DNA of 64,000 nucleotides from Methanofollis liminatans DSM 4140 (GCF_000275865.1 NZ_CM001555.1:1285521-1349520), one strand, 5' to 3'; shown: positions 1-8,948, numbered from the stretch's first letter. Numbers and translations: made by a program. The notes: generated by a model from the sequence alone, not told the origin.

Positions 1-14
1 AGATCCCTGAAGAG

Positions 15-1187
15 ATGAAGGGAATATTCGGGAAGACGATCACATCAATGAAACATAAAGATGCTCTTCCCCTGTTAAAATCTGCTAAAAAATCAAAACC
101 TGCAGCCGACTCTGAACTCTTCCAGCAGGACGCAGATATCATGAACGATCCAGCATTCAGAAAAATGAACCGGTTGCTCACGGCCAAAAACCAGATCATC
201 CTCTACGGTCCCCCCGGCACCGGCAAGACCCACGCGGCACAGCGATACATCGCCGCGCATAAGCCTGGAGACAGCGCTTTCGTCACCTTCCACCCCTCCT
301 TCGCATACGAGGACTTCATCGAGGGGCTCAGGCCGCAGACCGACGACGAAGGCCGGATCTGCTACGGCATCGAGGATGGGATCTTCAAGTCCTTCTGCAT
401 GAAGGCCTTCAATGCCCTGATGGAGACGGCAGGGCTTGAGCGCCGGTGGGAGGAGGGACATGACGTGCCGGCGCTCTCTGAGGCGGAGAAGGCGCAGGCC
501 CTCAACGCGCGGGACCGCGTCCTCTTCTATCTGGTCATCGACGAGATCAACCGCGGCGACATCCCCAGGATCTTCGGCGAGCTGATCACCCTCCTGGAGA
601 AGGACAAGCGGCTCTGCACAGACCACGAACTGGTCACCACCCTTCCCTACTCGAAGACCCGGTTCGGCATCCCTCCGAACCTCTTCATCATCGGGACGAT
701 GAACACCGCCGACCGCTCGATCGCCCTGCTCGACATCGCCCTCCGCCGGCGTTTCGGCTTCATCGAGATGATGCCCGACTACGGGGTGCTGGAGGAGCAC
801 CTTGGGCATGACGATCCGTCGGTACAGGAGATACACGACCTCGCCATCGCGGCGCTCAGGCAGGTGAACGCCCGGGTCGCCGAGCAGTATGACCGTGACC
901 ACCAGATCGGCCACAGTTACCTGATGAAACTTGGAGGGAGCAATTCGCGGGATGAGGCGGTGGAAACGCTGCAATACATCTGGTACTACGAAGTCCTCCC
1001 CCTCATGCAGGAATACTTCTATGACGCTCCTCAGAAACTGAAGGACTGCGTAGGGTCAGGTTTTGTCATACTGGGAGAGAAAGGCCGTTCGTTCACGCTT
1101 GCAGAGGAGCGTGATGGGGAGGAGTTCATCCAGATGATCCAGATGCTGGTCGGTGCCGCGATCCCCCAGGACGAGTATGAGGCATGA
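15..1187 (+). CDS. mcrB: McrB-like AAA+ GTPase subunit of a modification-dependent restriction system (5' end may lie outside the window)
   Basis: Motor subunit of an McrBC type IV restriction enzyme, which translocates on DNA carrying modified cytosine and activates the McrC nuclease. Visible motifs are Walker A GPPGTGKT (about residues 65-72), Walker B with VIDEINRGD (about 173-181), and the NTADRS / LRRRF sensor and arginine-finger region (about 227-245). There is almost no sequence before the motor: E. coli McrB has an N-terminal base-reading domain of about 160 residues. The frame stays open to the window edge (Ile-Pro-Glu-Glu before the Met), so the real start may be upstream and the reader domain outside the window. 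The stop overlaps the next gene as ATGA, so the two are translationally coupled. Family call is secure; completeness is not. Confidence 0.88.
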   Translation: MKGIFGKTITSMKHKDALPLLKSAKKSKPAADSELFQQDADIMNDPAFRKMNRLLTAKNQIILYGPPGTGKTHAAQRYIAAHKPGDSAFVTFHPSFAYEDFIEGLRPQTDDEGRICYGIEDGIFKSFCMKAFNALMETAGLERRWEEGHDVPALSEAEKAQALNARDRVLFYLVIDEINRGDIPRIFGELITLLEKDKRLCTDHELVTTLPYSKTRFGIPPNLFIIGTMNTADRSIALLDIALRRRFGFIEMMPDYGVLEEHLGHDDPSVQEIHDLAIAALRQVNARVAEQYDRDHQIGHSYLMKLGGSNSRDEAVETLQYIWYYEVLPLMQEYFYDAPQKLKDCVGSGFVILGEKGRSFTLAEERDGEEFIQMIQMLVGAAIPQDEYEA

Positions 1188-2548
1188 CCTCCACGGCAAC
1201 ACTCTTTGAGTACGTGGCCTATCCGTATGAGGTCGCCGGACGTGACTCCTTCTCGGAGGGTCGCCTGCACCTTACCGAGGAAACGCTGGATCGCCTCGAC
1301 ACCCTCAATGAAACAAAAAGATTCCTGGACATCGGCCGGCACACCCTACGGCCCCTGAACTATGTCGGCGTGGTGAAGGCTGGCGGGATCACCCTCCAGA
1401 TCCTCCCGAAGCTCTACCGGGGGGACGCCTATGAGAGGCACCGGGCCACGATCGCCGGCAACCTGCTCACCATGCTCTCGTGCACCGAGCGGCTTTCCAT
1501 CAGGGAGATGGATCTCGCGGGTCTGGATGTCGAGAATACCGATCTTTTTGAGGTGTTCATGGCGCTCTTCGCCCAGAATCTCTCAAGGCTGCTGAACTCC
1601 ACCCAGAAAAAGGCATACACACGGGAGGAGCGGGAACTCCGGGTGGTGCGGGAGCGGATCGATGTCCGGGCCTACACGAACCCGGCCCGGCTCCATATCA
1701 TCCCCTGTACATTCCATGAATACACGGTCGACAACCTCCTCAACCGGACCCTGAAGTACACCTGCCACCTGATGGCCAGAACGGCCCGCCGGTTCGAGAC
1801 CGTGAAGACGCTGCGCTCCATCATCGCCCTGCTCGATGCCGTCACCCTCACGCCGGTGACAGTGGCAGAGGTGGACACCATCACCTTCGACCGCCTGAAC
1901 CGGCGGTTCGAGCCTTTTGTCAGGATCTGCCGGATCTTCCTCGCCAGCTCCACCCTCACCCTGCAGGCCTCGGATGTCGAGACCTTCTCCCTCCTCATCC
2001 CGATGGAGAAACTCTTTGAGGAGTTTATCGCCGCGGTGCTCATTGACGATCCGGCCTATTTCTTTGGACGGGGGGTGAACGTATCGGCACAAGGGCGGAT
2101 TGGTCATCTGGTGCAGAAACGCAGTGGAGGTCGATTATTTTCCCTCATCCCCGACCTCCTCGCCGAGGGGCCGGGCGGTGCACTGGTCATCGACACCAAA
2201 TACAAACTGCTCGATGAGGCTGAGAACGCCTACGATGTTTCCCAGGCCGATGCGTACCAGATGTTTGCGTACGTGGTCAAGATCCGGGCAAAGGCCGGGA
2301 TGCTCCTCTATCCTGATACTGAACTGAAATCGTCTCTGGACGTTTCTTATGAGGTGAAGGACGAGGGGAAGAGTCGAAAGATTCCCTTGCTGATCCGGTC
2401 AGTGCGGCTCTCCCACGCTCTGACGACGAAAGAAGGTTGGGAGGCGTTTCGGGCGGAACTGGCAGGGGTTATACAGGAGATGGTTGATCAGGCCGCGGAT
2501 TATTCTCCTGAGGAAATGTGCGAAGGGAAGACGCCGGTGTTTTCATGA
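1184..2548 (+). CDS. mcrC: McrC-like nuclease subunit
   Basis: Nuclease partner of McrB, 454 aa. The N-terminal part matches the McrC fold, including a segment reading LRPLNYVGVV and the repeated QILPKLYRG context. A PD-(D/E)XK active site is visible as IPDLLAE (about residue 322) followed by VIDTKYK (about 334-340), i.e. D...D-x-K, so the enzyme should be catalytically competent. The start codon overlaps the mcrB stop by four bases (ATGA). Together they form a two-gene McrBC operon that would attack incoming DNA with modified cytosine. Length is somewhat above E. coli McrC (about 350 aa), as is common in archaeal homologues. Confidence 0.88.
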   Translation: MTSTATLFEYVAYPYEVAGRDSFSEGRLHLTEETLDRLDTLNETKRFLDIGRHTLRPLNYVGVVKAGGITLQILPKLYRGDAYERHRATIAGNLLTMLSCTERLSIREMDLAGLDVENTDLFEVFMALFAQNLSRLLNSTQKKAYTREERELRVVRERIDVRAYTNPARLHIIPCTFHEYTVDNLLNRTLKYTCHLMARTARRFETVKTLRSIIALLDAVTLTPVTVAEVDTITFDRLNRRFEPFVRICRIFLASSTLTLQASDVETFSLLIPMEKLFEEFIAAVLIDDPAYFFGRGVNVSAQGRIGHLVQKRSGGRLFSLIPDLLAEGPGGALVIDTKYKLLDEAENAYDVSQADAYQMFAYVVKIRAKAGMLLYPDTELKSSLDVSYEVKDEGKSRKIPLLIRSVRLSHALTTKEGWEAFRAELAGVIQEMVDQAADYSPEEMCEGKTPVFS

Positions 2549-2956
2549 AGAGTCAGGTTCTCAGTCCCTTCGAGGGCATGCTTCCTCCAAGTCATTGCAG
2601 GTGAGATGGACACTGTATCTTCCGACCTCCTGTGCGTTGAGCAATATAACCCTGGATTAGCACGGTCTCACAACAGTACCCGGATGCGATCCAAACTGAA
2701 TGAGATCTGTTCCGGAGGGAGACCTAACGGTTCGATACTGGAGAGAGTGAAACACTGTAGTGGTTGGCACATTGACCGGACCACTTATGCCTTTGATACT
2801 GTAGGGGGAAGACCAAAGATCCTCTTTTTGGTGTTCGCCTCCTCGTTCATCCTTCTTTTATCTCTGAAAAGGCTAAGCATTTTTTAAGAGAAATAGCCTA
2901 TCTAGAAATAACTAGATAATTCTTGAAATAATTGCAGGTCAGGAAGTTGGTGAACG
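2549..2956. other. Intergenic region after mcrC with an unconvincing short reading frame
   Basis: About 400 bases without a recognised gene. A 93-codon frame (2606-2887, +) exists, but it has no clear ribosome binding site, no recognisable domain and an arbitrary composition ending in a short hydrophobic stretch, so it is not annotated as a gene. The last 80 bases are AT-rich and contain an inverted repeat and probably the promoter of the following zinc-finger gene. Confidence 0.5.
2899..2918. promoter_or_regulatory. Inverted repeat upstream of the zinc-finger gene
   Basis: TATCTAG and CTAGATA form perfect 7-bp arms around a 6-bp AT spacer, 38 bases before the next start codon and inside an AT-rich promoter-like stretch. 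This could be an operator. No hairpin-plus-T-run terminator arrangement is seen. Function is inferred from position only. Confidence 0.35.
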
Positions 2957-3475
2957 ATGGAGAAGTGTTTGTGTGGCAGGTGGTTCAAATCTCGGCGGGC
3001 GATGTTCGGGCATGTGGGGAGCTGCAAGGAGTATGCGGCGTTCAAGGAGTGGATGGATGGCTATAAGGCTACGAACTCCGCTGAGGAACTTCGGCGATGG
3101 AGTGAGCGGGCCGGGAAAATGGTTCCATGGGGCTGGAAGGACTATTACAACAAGTATGTCGAGATATACGGGTATAATCGGCTGGAGAAGGAAAAGAGCC
3201 GGTCGCGGGTGAAGGCCGTGCATGAGTCACACGATGCAAAAAATAGAATCAAAGATCTTGAAGCCGAAAATAATGCCCTCTACGAGGATATCAACTTCCT
3301 CTTACAGCAGATCCATGAGGAAGCTGCTGAAGTACTCCAGATGAAGCAAGAGTTGTTGCAGTCCCTCCAGCCAATACTGATCCAACCCTATATGCAGAAC
3401 GTTGCACAGATTCTTCTGCGGCATGGAGAGCGATCGAGCAGGAGAGAGGCGGAATGGAAGAAGAGAGTTTTGTGA
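2957..3475 (+). CDS. Small CCHC zinc-finger and coiled-coil protein, unknown function
   Basis: 172 aa. The N terminus has one zinc-finger-like arrangement C4-x-C6-x12-H19-x3-C23 with the phrase AMFGHVGSC, typical of single-finger archaeal proteins. Residues about 75-135 are charged and heptad-like (KDLEAENNALYEDINFLL), suggesting a coiled coil, so a finger plus dimerisation helix is likely. The start is supported by GGTGAACG directly before the ATG. It stands alone between mcrC and an integrase relic. It could be a DNA-binding regulator or a host-takeover protein of mobile DNA; no function can be assigned. Confidence 0.6.
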   Translation: MEKCLCGRWFKSRRAMFGHVGSCKEYAAFKEWMDGYKATNSAEELRRWSERAGKMVPWGWKDYYNKYVEIYGYNRLEKEKSRSRVKAVHESHDAKNRIKDLEAENNALYEDINFLLQQIHEEAAEVLQMKQELLQSLQPILIQPYMQNVAQILLRHGERSSRREAEWKKRVL

Positions 3476-3600
3476 CATATGGACAATATCAGGGAAAATT
3501 GATGATTGATGTCTAGATCCTGATCTCTTGGTTCTTACGCCATACACATTCACCTGACGCTGTTTTCCTTTAAGCCCATCGTCTGTGGAGGTGTATCAGG

Positions 3601-3960
3601 GAACCAGATCTTGAAGAAATAGCTCGCCGGACCGGCATCACCAAATGGGTCACCCCGCACCTCCTCTGCTACTCCCGGATCACCCACCTCACCGGCCTTG
3701 ACATCGACCGCGAGATCCTCGGCCACTACAGCGTCACCATCACCGCGGCCGACAGTGGACTCGAACCCAGGGCGTGCCTCAGGTGCCACACCATCAACGC
3801 GCCGACCGCCCGCTACTGCACCACCTGCCACCGCGCCCTCACCGGCGAGAGCATCGCCACCATCGAGGAGATCGAGGCCGATCTCACCGCCCACCCGCAG
3901 ATCTTCTGGGCGATGGTCGAGGAGATGAACAACGAGAAGAAACGGAAAGGTGAGATTTAA
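3601..3960 (+). pseudogene. Decayed 3' end of a tyrosine integrase with C-terminal zinc ribbon
   Basis: An open frame without a start reads through the integrase box II region as TPHLLCYSRITHL. The intact integrase in this window (43501-44763) has NPHLFRHSRITHL there, so the catalytic HxxR has been lost (R to C, H to Y). The segment with the catalytic tyrosine is deleted and the frame passes straight to a zinc ribbon (CLRCH...CTTCH) and a charged tail ending NEKKRKGEI. It is a dead remnant of the same integrase family, facing opposite to the intact copy about 40 kb away. Confidence 0.75.
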
Positions 3961-3973
3961 ACTCTTTTTTAGT
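3961..3973 (+). terminator. T-rich stop region after the integrase relic
   Basis: ACTCTTTTTTAG directly after the stop codon is a T-run of the kind that ends archaeal transcripts. No stem is needed in archaea. Weak evidence. Confidence 0.3.
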
Positions 3974-4058
3974 CAACCAATGGAATACTAGGCCATTATT
4001 TTTTAAATTATGGCATAAAATTAGATACATTTAATATTCCTGGAATGAATTATGAGAT

Positions 4059-5651
4059 ATGGACCCCTTGACCCTGGACCAGATCGATGTTTACGGACTC
4101 TTCACGCCTGATACAAATTATACAGAAATCAAATTGAACGATCCGGAACGGACCACAATCATCCACGGCATCAATGGGTGTGGCAAGACCACTCTTATGA
4201 AAATGCTCTATGGATTTTTTACAGGGGATTACAATATTTTCAAAAAAACAAGATTTAACAGTTTCCACTTGCAATTTAGTGATGGAACCACCATTCGGAT
4301 TTATTCTCACTTTTTTTATCTGATACGGCAATCACTTGAGGATAATTCCTATGATAAGTTCTTAAATTCCTTTGAAGAATACATGGATAATAATAGTGCC
4401 ATTTTTTTAGAATATATAAACAACATGAATCTTAAAAACTACGAAATATTCGTAATAACTCCTGAGGGTATCAAGATTCTTATACCGGATTATGTAAATT
4501 CATCAAATAATGAAGAGATCAAATCAAAAATCAGAGAATATGAAGATGCACTCTTCGAGAGATCCAAACATGATACAGATCCAATGAACATGTCCGAGGC
4601 ATTTAGCTCATTAAATATTAAATTAACATATGATAAATACTTAAAAAAGAACAAATTAAACCCAAATCCGTTTGAACCTGATATTTACCCACATTCTTTC
4701 TCTGATGAACCTGATCCTCTGAAAAACATTCGGGATAAAATAACTGTATTTTTTATTCAAACACAACGGTTAGTTCATTTTGGTGATGATCCGTCGGAAG
4801 GAAAATCAGCAATTGATGAATGCGTCGATGATTATAACTCGATATTGGACAATGCCACAAACATAACACAAAAAATGGCAGAATATAGTGCATTAAGTTT
4901 CCCTGATCGATTGATTACAAAGTTTAATGCCCTAGAACGAAGTGAATATCCAACCATACTCGAATTAGAGGAAAAAATCAATTTATTAAACGAAGAAGTG
5001 GATGAACTCTCCTCCCATGGGATTGTACTTGACTTAAAACTCGATAAAAGGTTTGAAAATACAATCGAAGAGCCCGACACAGAAATGGACTATTATGGAG
5101 AGTCATATTTGCTTTGTTCGGACAGATTGATAAATCCAATTTCAAGACCTATAATAGATCTTGCACTGGACGATGCATTAGACAATGTGCGTTACTTTGT
5201 TCCGTTGTTGTACAGTAAGAACTATCTTGATTACCTAATTGAAGAATTTAAGACATCCAATATTTTTTTACAAAAGAACATGGGTCCAAAGGTATTCAAT
5301 GAGAGAACAAGGTTAGAGTCAAACACCTTCAAGGTGCTGTCATCTGGAGAACAGAATTTACTTAAGATATTTTTTGAACTACTGTTTAAACCACTTACTG
5401 TCTTTTATGGGAAATTATTAGAAGGATCATTCGAACACATTAGTTGTAAGCTAAATTTACTTTTTCTTATTGATGAACCAGAATTATCTCTTCACATCAC
5501 ATGGCAAAATAAATTGTTGGAGGAGATGCTGAAAGTTCAAAAAAATAGCGTATTGACAACAAATTCAATATTGATCGCAACACACTCTCCCGACTTCATC
5601 AACGACCGATGGGATCTGACCTACTCAATGAACCCTTCAGGTCGTGATTAA
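4059..5651 (+). CDS. ABC/OLD-type ATPase, AriA-like (PARIS candidate)
   Basis: 530 aa ATPase of the SMC/OLD type. Walker A is GINGCGKTT (about residues 34-42), the signature is LSSGEQN (about 428), Walker B is FLIDEPELSLH (about 469) and a switch histidine lies in IATHSPDF (about 506). The middle is charged and probably helical. It overlaps the following DUF4435 gene by eight bases. ATPase plus DUF4435/TOPRIM with these sizes (about 530 and 310 aa) is the AriA-AriB layout of PARIS, in which the ATPase cage senses an anti-restriction protein and releases the toxin subunit. The gene is markedly more AT-rich than mcrBC or BREX, a sign of transfer. Alternative: another OLD-like ATPase pair. Confidence 0.65.
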   Translation: MDPLTLDQIDVYGLFTPDTNYTEIKLNDPERTTIIHGINGCGKTTLMKMLYGFFTGDYNIFKKTRFNSFHLQFSDGTTIRIYSHFFYLIRQSLEDNSYDKFLNSFEEYMDNNSAIFLEYINNMNLKNYEIFVITPEGIKILIPDYVNSSNNEEIKSKIREYEDALFERSKHDTDPMNMSEAFSSLNIKLTYDKYLKKNKLNPNPFEPDIYPHSFSDEPDPLKNIRDKITVFFIQTQRLVHFGDDPSEGKSAIDECVDDYNSILDNATNITQKMAEYSALSFPDRLITKFNALERSEYPTILELEEKINLLNEEVDELSSHGIVLDLKLDKRFENTIEEPDTEMDYYGESYLLCSDRLINPISRPIIDLALDDALDNVRYFVPLLYSKNYLDYLIEEFKTSNIFLQKNMGPKVFNERTRLESNTFKVLSSGEQNLLKIFFELLFKPLTVFYGKLLEGSFEHISCKLNLLFLIDEPELSLHITWQNKLLEEMLKVQKNSVLTTNSILIATHSPDFINDRWDLTYSMNPSGRD

Positions 5652-6576
5652 TGTGGCGGAAGACCAGATGAGAGAGCATATCACACCCAAAAGAATTTGT
5701 AACAAGGTCAGAATGTTCGACGCCGCAAAAAAGTCCAGATGGTCGTACTTGCTGCTGGAAGGGGATAGCGACACCATTCTCTTCAATAAGATCGTTGAAG
5801 AGAACTCCTGTGAAATCATCGTCGCGCATGGAAAATCGAAAATCATTGAGTCAATAAATGAACTGAATGGCGATCAGCATTATAGATCCCGGGTCGTGGG
5901 AATTGTCGACAAGGATTTCGACCCGCTTGTGGATAACCCAAAGTATGATAAAAACATTATATTGCTCGATACACACGACATTGAAACACTGGTAATAACT
6001 TCCCCGTCTTTTTATTCATTTGTCGAAAAATATGTTGACAGAGAAAAATTAGCCCAGTTTGAGAGAAAAACAGGCATGGGTTTGTTAGAGACTCTGCTCA
6101 GGTCTGCATACCTTATCGGGACAGTGCGTTGTTATAATGAACGAAAGAGATGGGCATTGAATTTTAAAGACTTGGTGTTTTCTCCATTTACCGACAAAAA
6201 ATCATTAGTCCTTGATTTTTCAGGACTGCTTGAGATTATCGAAGCTGTTACAGACCAGGACGAAGACGTTCTGGAATATAAACTGGAGACGATCAGAGAA
6301 AGGAAAGATCGGTTTATCGAGATCTGCGATAAATTCACATGCCCCAGTATAATGTGTAACGGACATGATATAGTAAAGATATTAAAGATCGGTCTCGACG
6401 AAATTTTTGGATCTGAGGAATCCAAAAAGCTCCGTAAGGGAAATAGCATCGAAAGGGCAATTATCGAGATGTACGACCCCAAATTGTTCTGCGATACAAA
6501 TGTCTATAGATCTGTGAGAGAATGGGAGAAAAATACAGAACAACAGATATTCAAAGATCCTATCTCTTCAACATAA
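5644..6576 (+). CDS. DUF4435 TOPRIM-like protein, AriB-like (PARIS effector candidate)
   Basis: 310 aa. The N-terminal TOPRIM-like core is visible: LLEGDSDTILF (about residues 36-46) carries the acidic E..D pair, VGIVDKDFDPL (about 86-96) the DxD-like strand, and DTHDIETL (about 109-116) the conserved DIE motif of DUF4435. AriB of PARIS is a nuclease that, once released from AriA, cuts host tRNA and aborts infection. The annotated start is a GTG overlapping the ATPase gene; an ATG 24 bases later is possible. AT-rich like its partner. DUF4435 identification is firm; the PARIS role is inferred from gene order and sizes. Confidence 0.65.
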   Translation: MINVAEDQMREHITPKRICNKVRMFDAAKKSRWSYLLLEGDSDTILFNKIVEENSCEIIVAHGKSKIIESINELNGDQHYRSRVVGIVDKDFDPLVDNPKYDKNIILLDTHDIETLVITSPSFYSFVEKYVDREKLAQFERKTGMGLLETLLRSAYLIGTVRCYNERKRWALNFKDLVFSPFTDKKSLVLDFSGLLEIIEAVTDQDEDVLEYKLETIRERKDRFIEICDKFTCPSIMCNGHDIVKILKIGLDEIFGSEESKKLRKGNSIERAIIEMYDPKLFCDTNVYRSVREWEKNTEQQIFKDPISST

Positions 6577-6716
6577 GCACATTGATCAATTTTTTTAAAT
6601 CACATAAGCACGAAAGGCCATCTCTCATTGCCTGATGCCATTAATATTCTCCGCATTCACGCCCTCCATTCTCCATAATATTAGAGAGATTGTTGTACAA
6701 ATAGAGGTAAGATCTC

Positions 6717-6746
6717 AACGAAAAGAAAAGGAAAGGTGAAATCTGA
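6717..6746 (+). pseudogene. Second remnant of the integrase C-terminal tail (NEKKRKGEI-stop)
   Basis: These 30 bases encode NEKKRKGEI and a stop, exactly the peptide that ends the integrase relic at 3931-3960. The two DNA copies differ at 5 of 30 positions, all silent (including TAA versus TGA). This indicates two once-functional related genes rather than a recent duplication. The upstream frame is closed by a stop within three codons, so only the tail survives. With the first relic it brackets the PARIS-like pair. Confidence 0.55.
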
Positions 6747-7013
6747 AAAAACACATTCAAAACACCAACTTTTCATTTATAACCCCAAACCGGCTCTGTA
6801 GAAATGCTTCCCACAACCCCCAGATATTGCCTGATCATCGATGGAGGAAAGTGGCATGAACCCTAAAAGGAGGTTTTCAACAGAGCCCCCAAACCATTCA
6901 TCTCTTTTTCGAGGGCTGCCAGGCCGTCACCCCCCCACCACCCGCTGCCATGGACGGCAGCATTTGTTTTCAGCGAACCCAGTCGGGCACCCTCACTGCG
7001 GAGGCAGACCTCC

Positions 7014-7157
7014 ATGAAAAACGGACCACGAAAAGTCAGACCGGAAGACATCGACGCCTTTGAGGAACGGTCGCCGTTCTACCGGGGCATCGGGAAACGA
7101 ATGGTTGAACACGGCATCTGGGAAATCGTCGCGGAGGAGAAGAGATGCAGGGCATAG
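7014..7157 (+). CDS. Possible 47-aa small protein
   Basis: Short frame reading MKNGPRKVRPEDIDAFEERS at the start, highly charged. A GGAGG motif sits nine bases before the ATG. No family recognised. It could be a genuine small protein or the start of a broken gene; the sequence after it (to 7372) is open in another frame, which may mean a frameshifted remnant. Confidence 0.3.
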   Translation: MKNGPRKVRPEDIDAFEERSPFYRGIGKRMVEHGIWEIVAEEKRCRA

Positions 7158-7685
7158 ATGGCAGCCAGGACGAACATGGTTACCGCACCAACCGCTGGAA
7201 CTCCATATCTTCAACCCTGATTATGACTCTTCTCAATTTCTCCCGGCGGGATGGCTTTAGGGACAGTGTCCGGGCGGAGCGGTCGGACGTTGCGACCGAG
7301 GCCGGGATCTATATGGCGATCAGGGGGTTCAATGTCCTCCTGTGCGTGTATGACGGGGCAGTCCACAGTTAAACTGCTGTGTCAAAAGAAAGAATCACAA
7401 GCATCTACATAAAAAAAGCGACGACACAAAAATAGTACGAAAGGGTTCAGTCTCACTGGACAATTATATCACTTTTTACTGACCGTGATGCAGCCATCGT
7501 AGCACAAACCTTGTAAGGGGGATTCTGCTCCAAGTTGAGCGTGAGCCTGATGTCTTAGATGCCGTTTTGCCGTGCAGACATGGATGGAGTGCTGCTCCTC
7601 CAGGGAATCCTCGTCCCTGAATTCTTGGAAATATAGAGCCCTTAGTCATCAAAATATTCAGGTGGGATTATTTTCAAACTGGCTC

Positions 7686-8090
7686 CTAATGATATTCAGA
7701 AGGTAAGATCTTCTTTGAATATTGTATTCCGCCGTCTGTGAGTTCCCATATTCCTTTAGGTGAATTCGTGCTTAACAGGTCTTTATCCACCATGTGTTTT
7801 CTGGACCAATCGATGTGGTGCACCATTCTGGGAATTCCCCGCCCATCTTTATTGGTATTTACCCGTGTGTAATCTTCTGGAACAGTTGAATTACTTAATT
7901 CCATTAAATCAGTAATTCGAGTTATTGCAGTTTCCCGTTTTAATTTTCTGTGGTTTTCTCCAAATATATATATCGTAATTGCTATTAGTTTAACGTATTC
8001 CTTCTGTTTTATCCCTCCAAATTCTCCTTTTTCAAATGTCTCACATAGATCTCCATATAGTTTTTTCATTTCTTCAATTTTTTTATCCAT
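7686..8090 (-). CDS. Small winged-helix-like protein, unknown function
   Basis: 134 aa, minus strand, AT-rich. The C-terminal half reads like an Mrr_N-type winged helix: RMVHHIDWSRKHMVDKDLL followed by a GIWELTDGG segment. That phrase recurs at the end of winged-helix domains in restriction endonucleases and their regulators. No nuclease motif is present. It could be a regulator of the island or a stripped restriction-associated domain. It is separated from the TBP gene upstream by about 320 bases and probably has its own promoter. Confidence 0.5.
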   Translation of the reverse strand: MDKKIEEMKKLYGDLCETFEKGEFGGIKQKEYVKLIAITIYIFGENHRKLKRETAITRITDLMELSNSTVPEDYTRVNTNKDGRGIPRMVHHIDWSRKHMVDKDLLSTNSPKGIWELTDGGIQYSKKILPSEYH

Positions 8091-8409
8091 CTCTGTCCTC
8101 TGTCGTCAGCAGTTCAAAGACCATACTGGGGTTCTAGATATCAAATCTACTTATATGGTGGTTTTTTTACTATTAATAGACATTTAAATTGATATATCGA
8201 CATAATTTTGGTATATATTGGTTTTATCTGTATAACGTTGCCATACAACTGTCGATATCTCCTTCTTGATTTCATAGGGATGGGCGGAACCGGGGACGGG
8301 TGCTGGACTTGATGGGGTTTGTGGTGTCCGGTTCCTCGAGGACGCAAATAATTGATACCAACGGCGAGTGCGGGGAAGAAAAGAGAGATGCAATGACACC
8401 CTTCCGGTG
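8091..8409. other. AT-rich spacer between the helix-turn-helix gene and the TBP gene
   Basis: Very AT-rich around 8140-8240, with TATATAAG-like elements on the minus strand about 65 bases upstream of the 7686-8090 gene. It probably holds that gene's promoter and the end of the long BREX-side transcript. No coding sequence seen. Confidence 0.4.
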
Positions 8410-8928
8410 CTATGCGATCGCCCTGATAGTCTCCCTCAGTCTGGACGCGAACACCTCCATCGAATCCAGATCTTTGAACCCGGCAAGGACCACCTTCCCC
8501 GAAGAGAAAATCAGGGCGGTCCCCTTCTCCCCACGATAGATCACGCCCGGGAACTGCTCTGGCTCGTACTCCACGTGCTCCATCTGGAGGGCGACGACGA
8601 GGTGGGTCAGGGGAACCTTCATCCCTATATCGTCCATGCCGACGATGTTCTGAACCCGAGGCGGCGAGACGTGGGTGGGGTCGATGATTGGGGAGAGGAG
8701 GGCGAGGAACTTCTGATAGGAATGATCGACATCATCAAGGGACTTCAGGCCGTAGATGATATATTTCCCACTCCGGTAGACCGTAGCCTTGCCGGTGGAG
8801 AGGAGGATGTAGGCACCGTGGTAGATCTCAGGATCGTACCTGTAGGTCTCCGGCCCGAGTTCTGGCAACCTCTGGAAGGGGACAGGCTGGCGGAGGTCGC
8901 CTGAACAGACGATATTGACGATCTTCAT
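8410..8928 (-). CDS. Divergent TATA-box-binding protein (TBP paralogue) at the end of the BREX gene run
   Basis: 172 aa with the two-repeat TBP saddle. Repeat 2 is canonical: VEYEPEQFPGVIYR then ALIFSSGKVVLAGFKD. Repeat 1 is recognisable but altered: YRYDPEIYHGAYIL then ATVYRSGKYIIYGLKS, so the DNA-kinking phenylalanines of FPG and LIF are Tyr here. TBP recruits TFB and RNA polymerase to promoters. It lies 20 bases after the DUF365 gene on the same strand, the last of a continuous row starting at the BREX genes, so it may be co-transcribed. No strong ribosome site is visible. It is unlikely to be the only TBP of the cell; a specialised factor or a decoy are both possible. Confidence 0.85.
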   Translation of the reverse strand: MKIVNIVCSGDLRQPVPFQRLPELGPETYRYDPEIYHGAYILLSTGKATVYRSGKYIIYGLKSLDDVDHSYQKFLALLSPIIDPTHVSPPRVQNIVGMDDIGMKVPLTHLVVALQMEHVEYEPEQFPGVIYRGEKGTALIFSSGKVVLAGFKDLDSMEVFASRLRETIRAIA

Positions 8929-8948
8929 TTGAGGAGAAAGAGTGGGTG

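Larger units (their letters stand above)
6577..7685. other. About 1.1 kb of degraded sequence between the PARIS-like pair and the helix-turn-helix gene
   Basis: No convincing long gene. It contains a 30-base relic of an integrase tail (6717-6746) and two short frames around 7014-7372. The patchwork of AT-rich and GC-rich pieces suggests a graveyard of earlier insertions. Confidence 0.5.

Noticed and set aside
2606..2887. 93-codon frame after mcrC
   Set aside because: No ribosome site or domain; short hydrophobic end alone is not enough.
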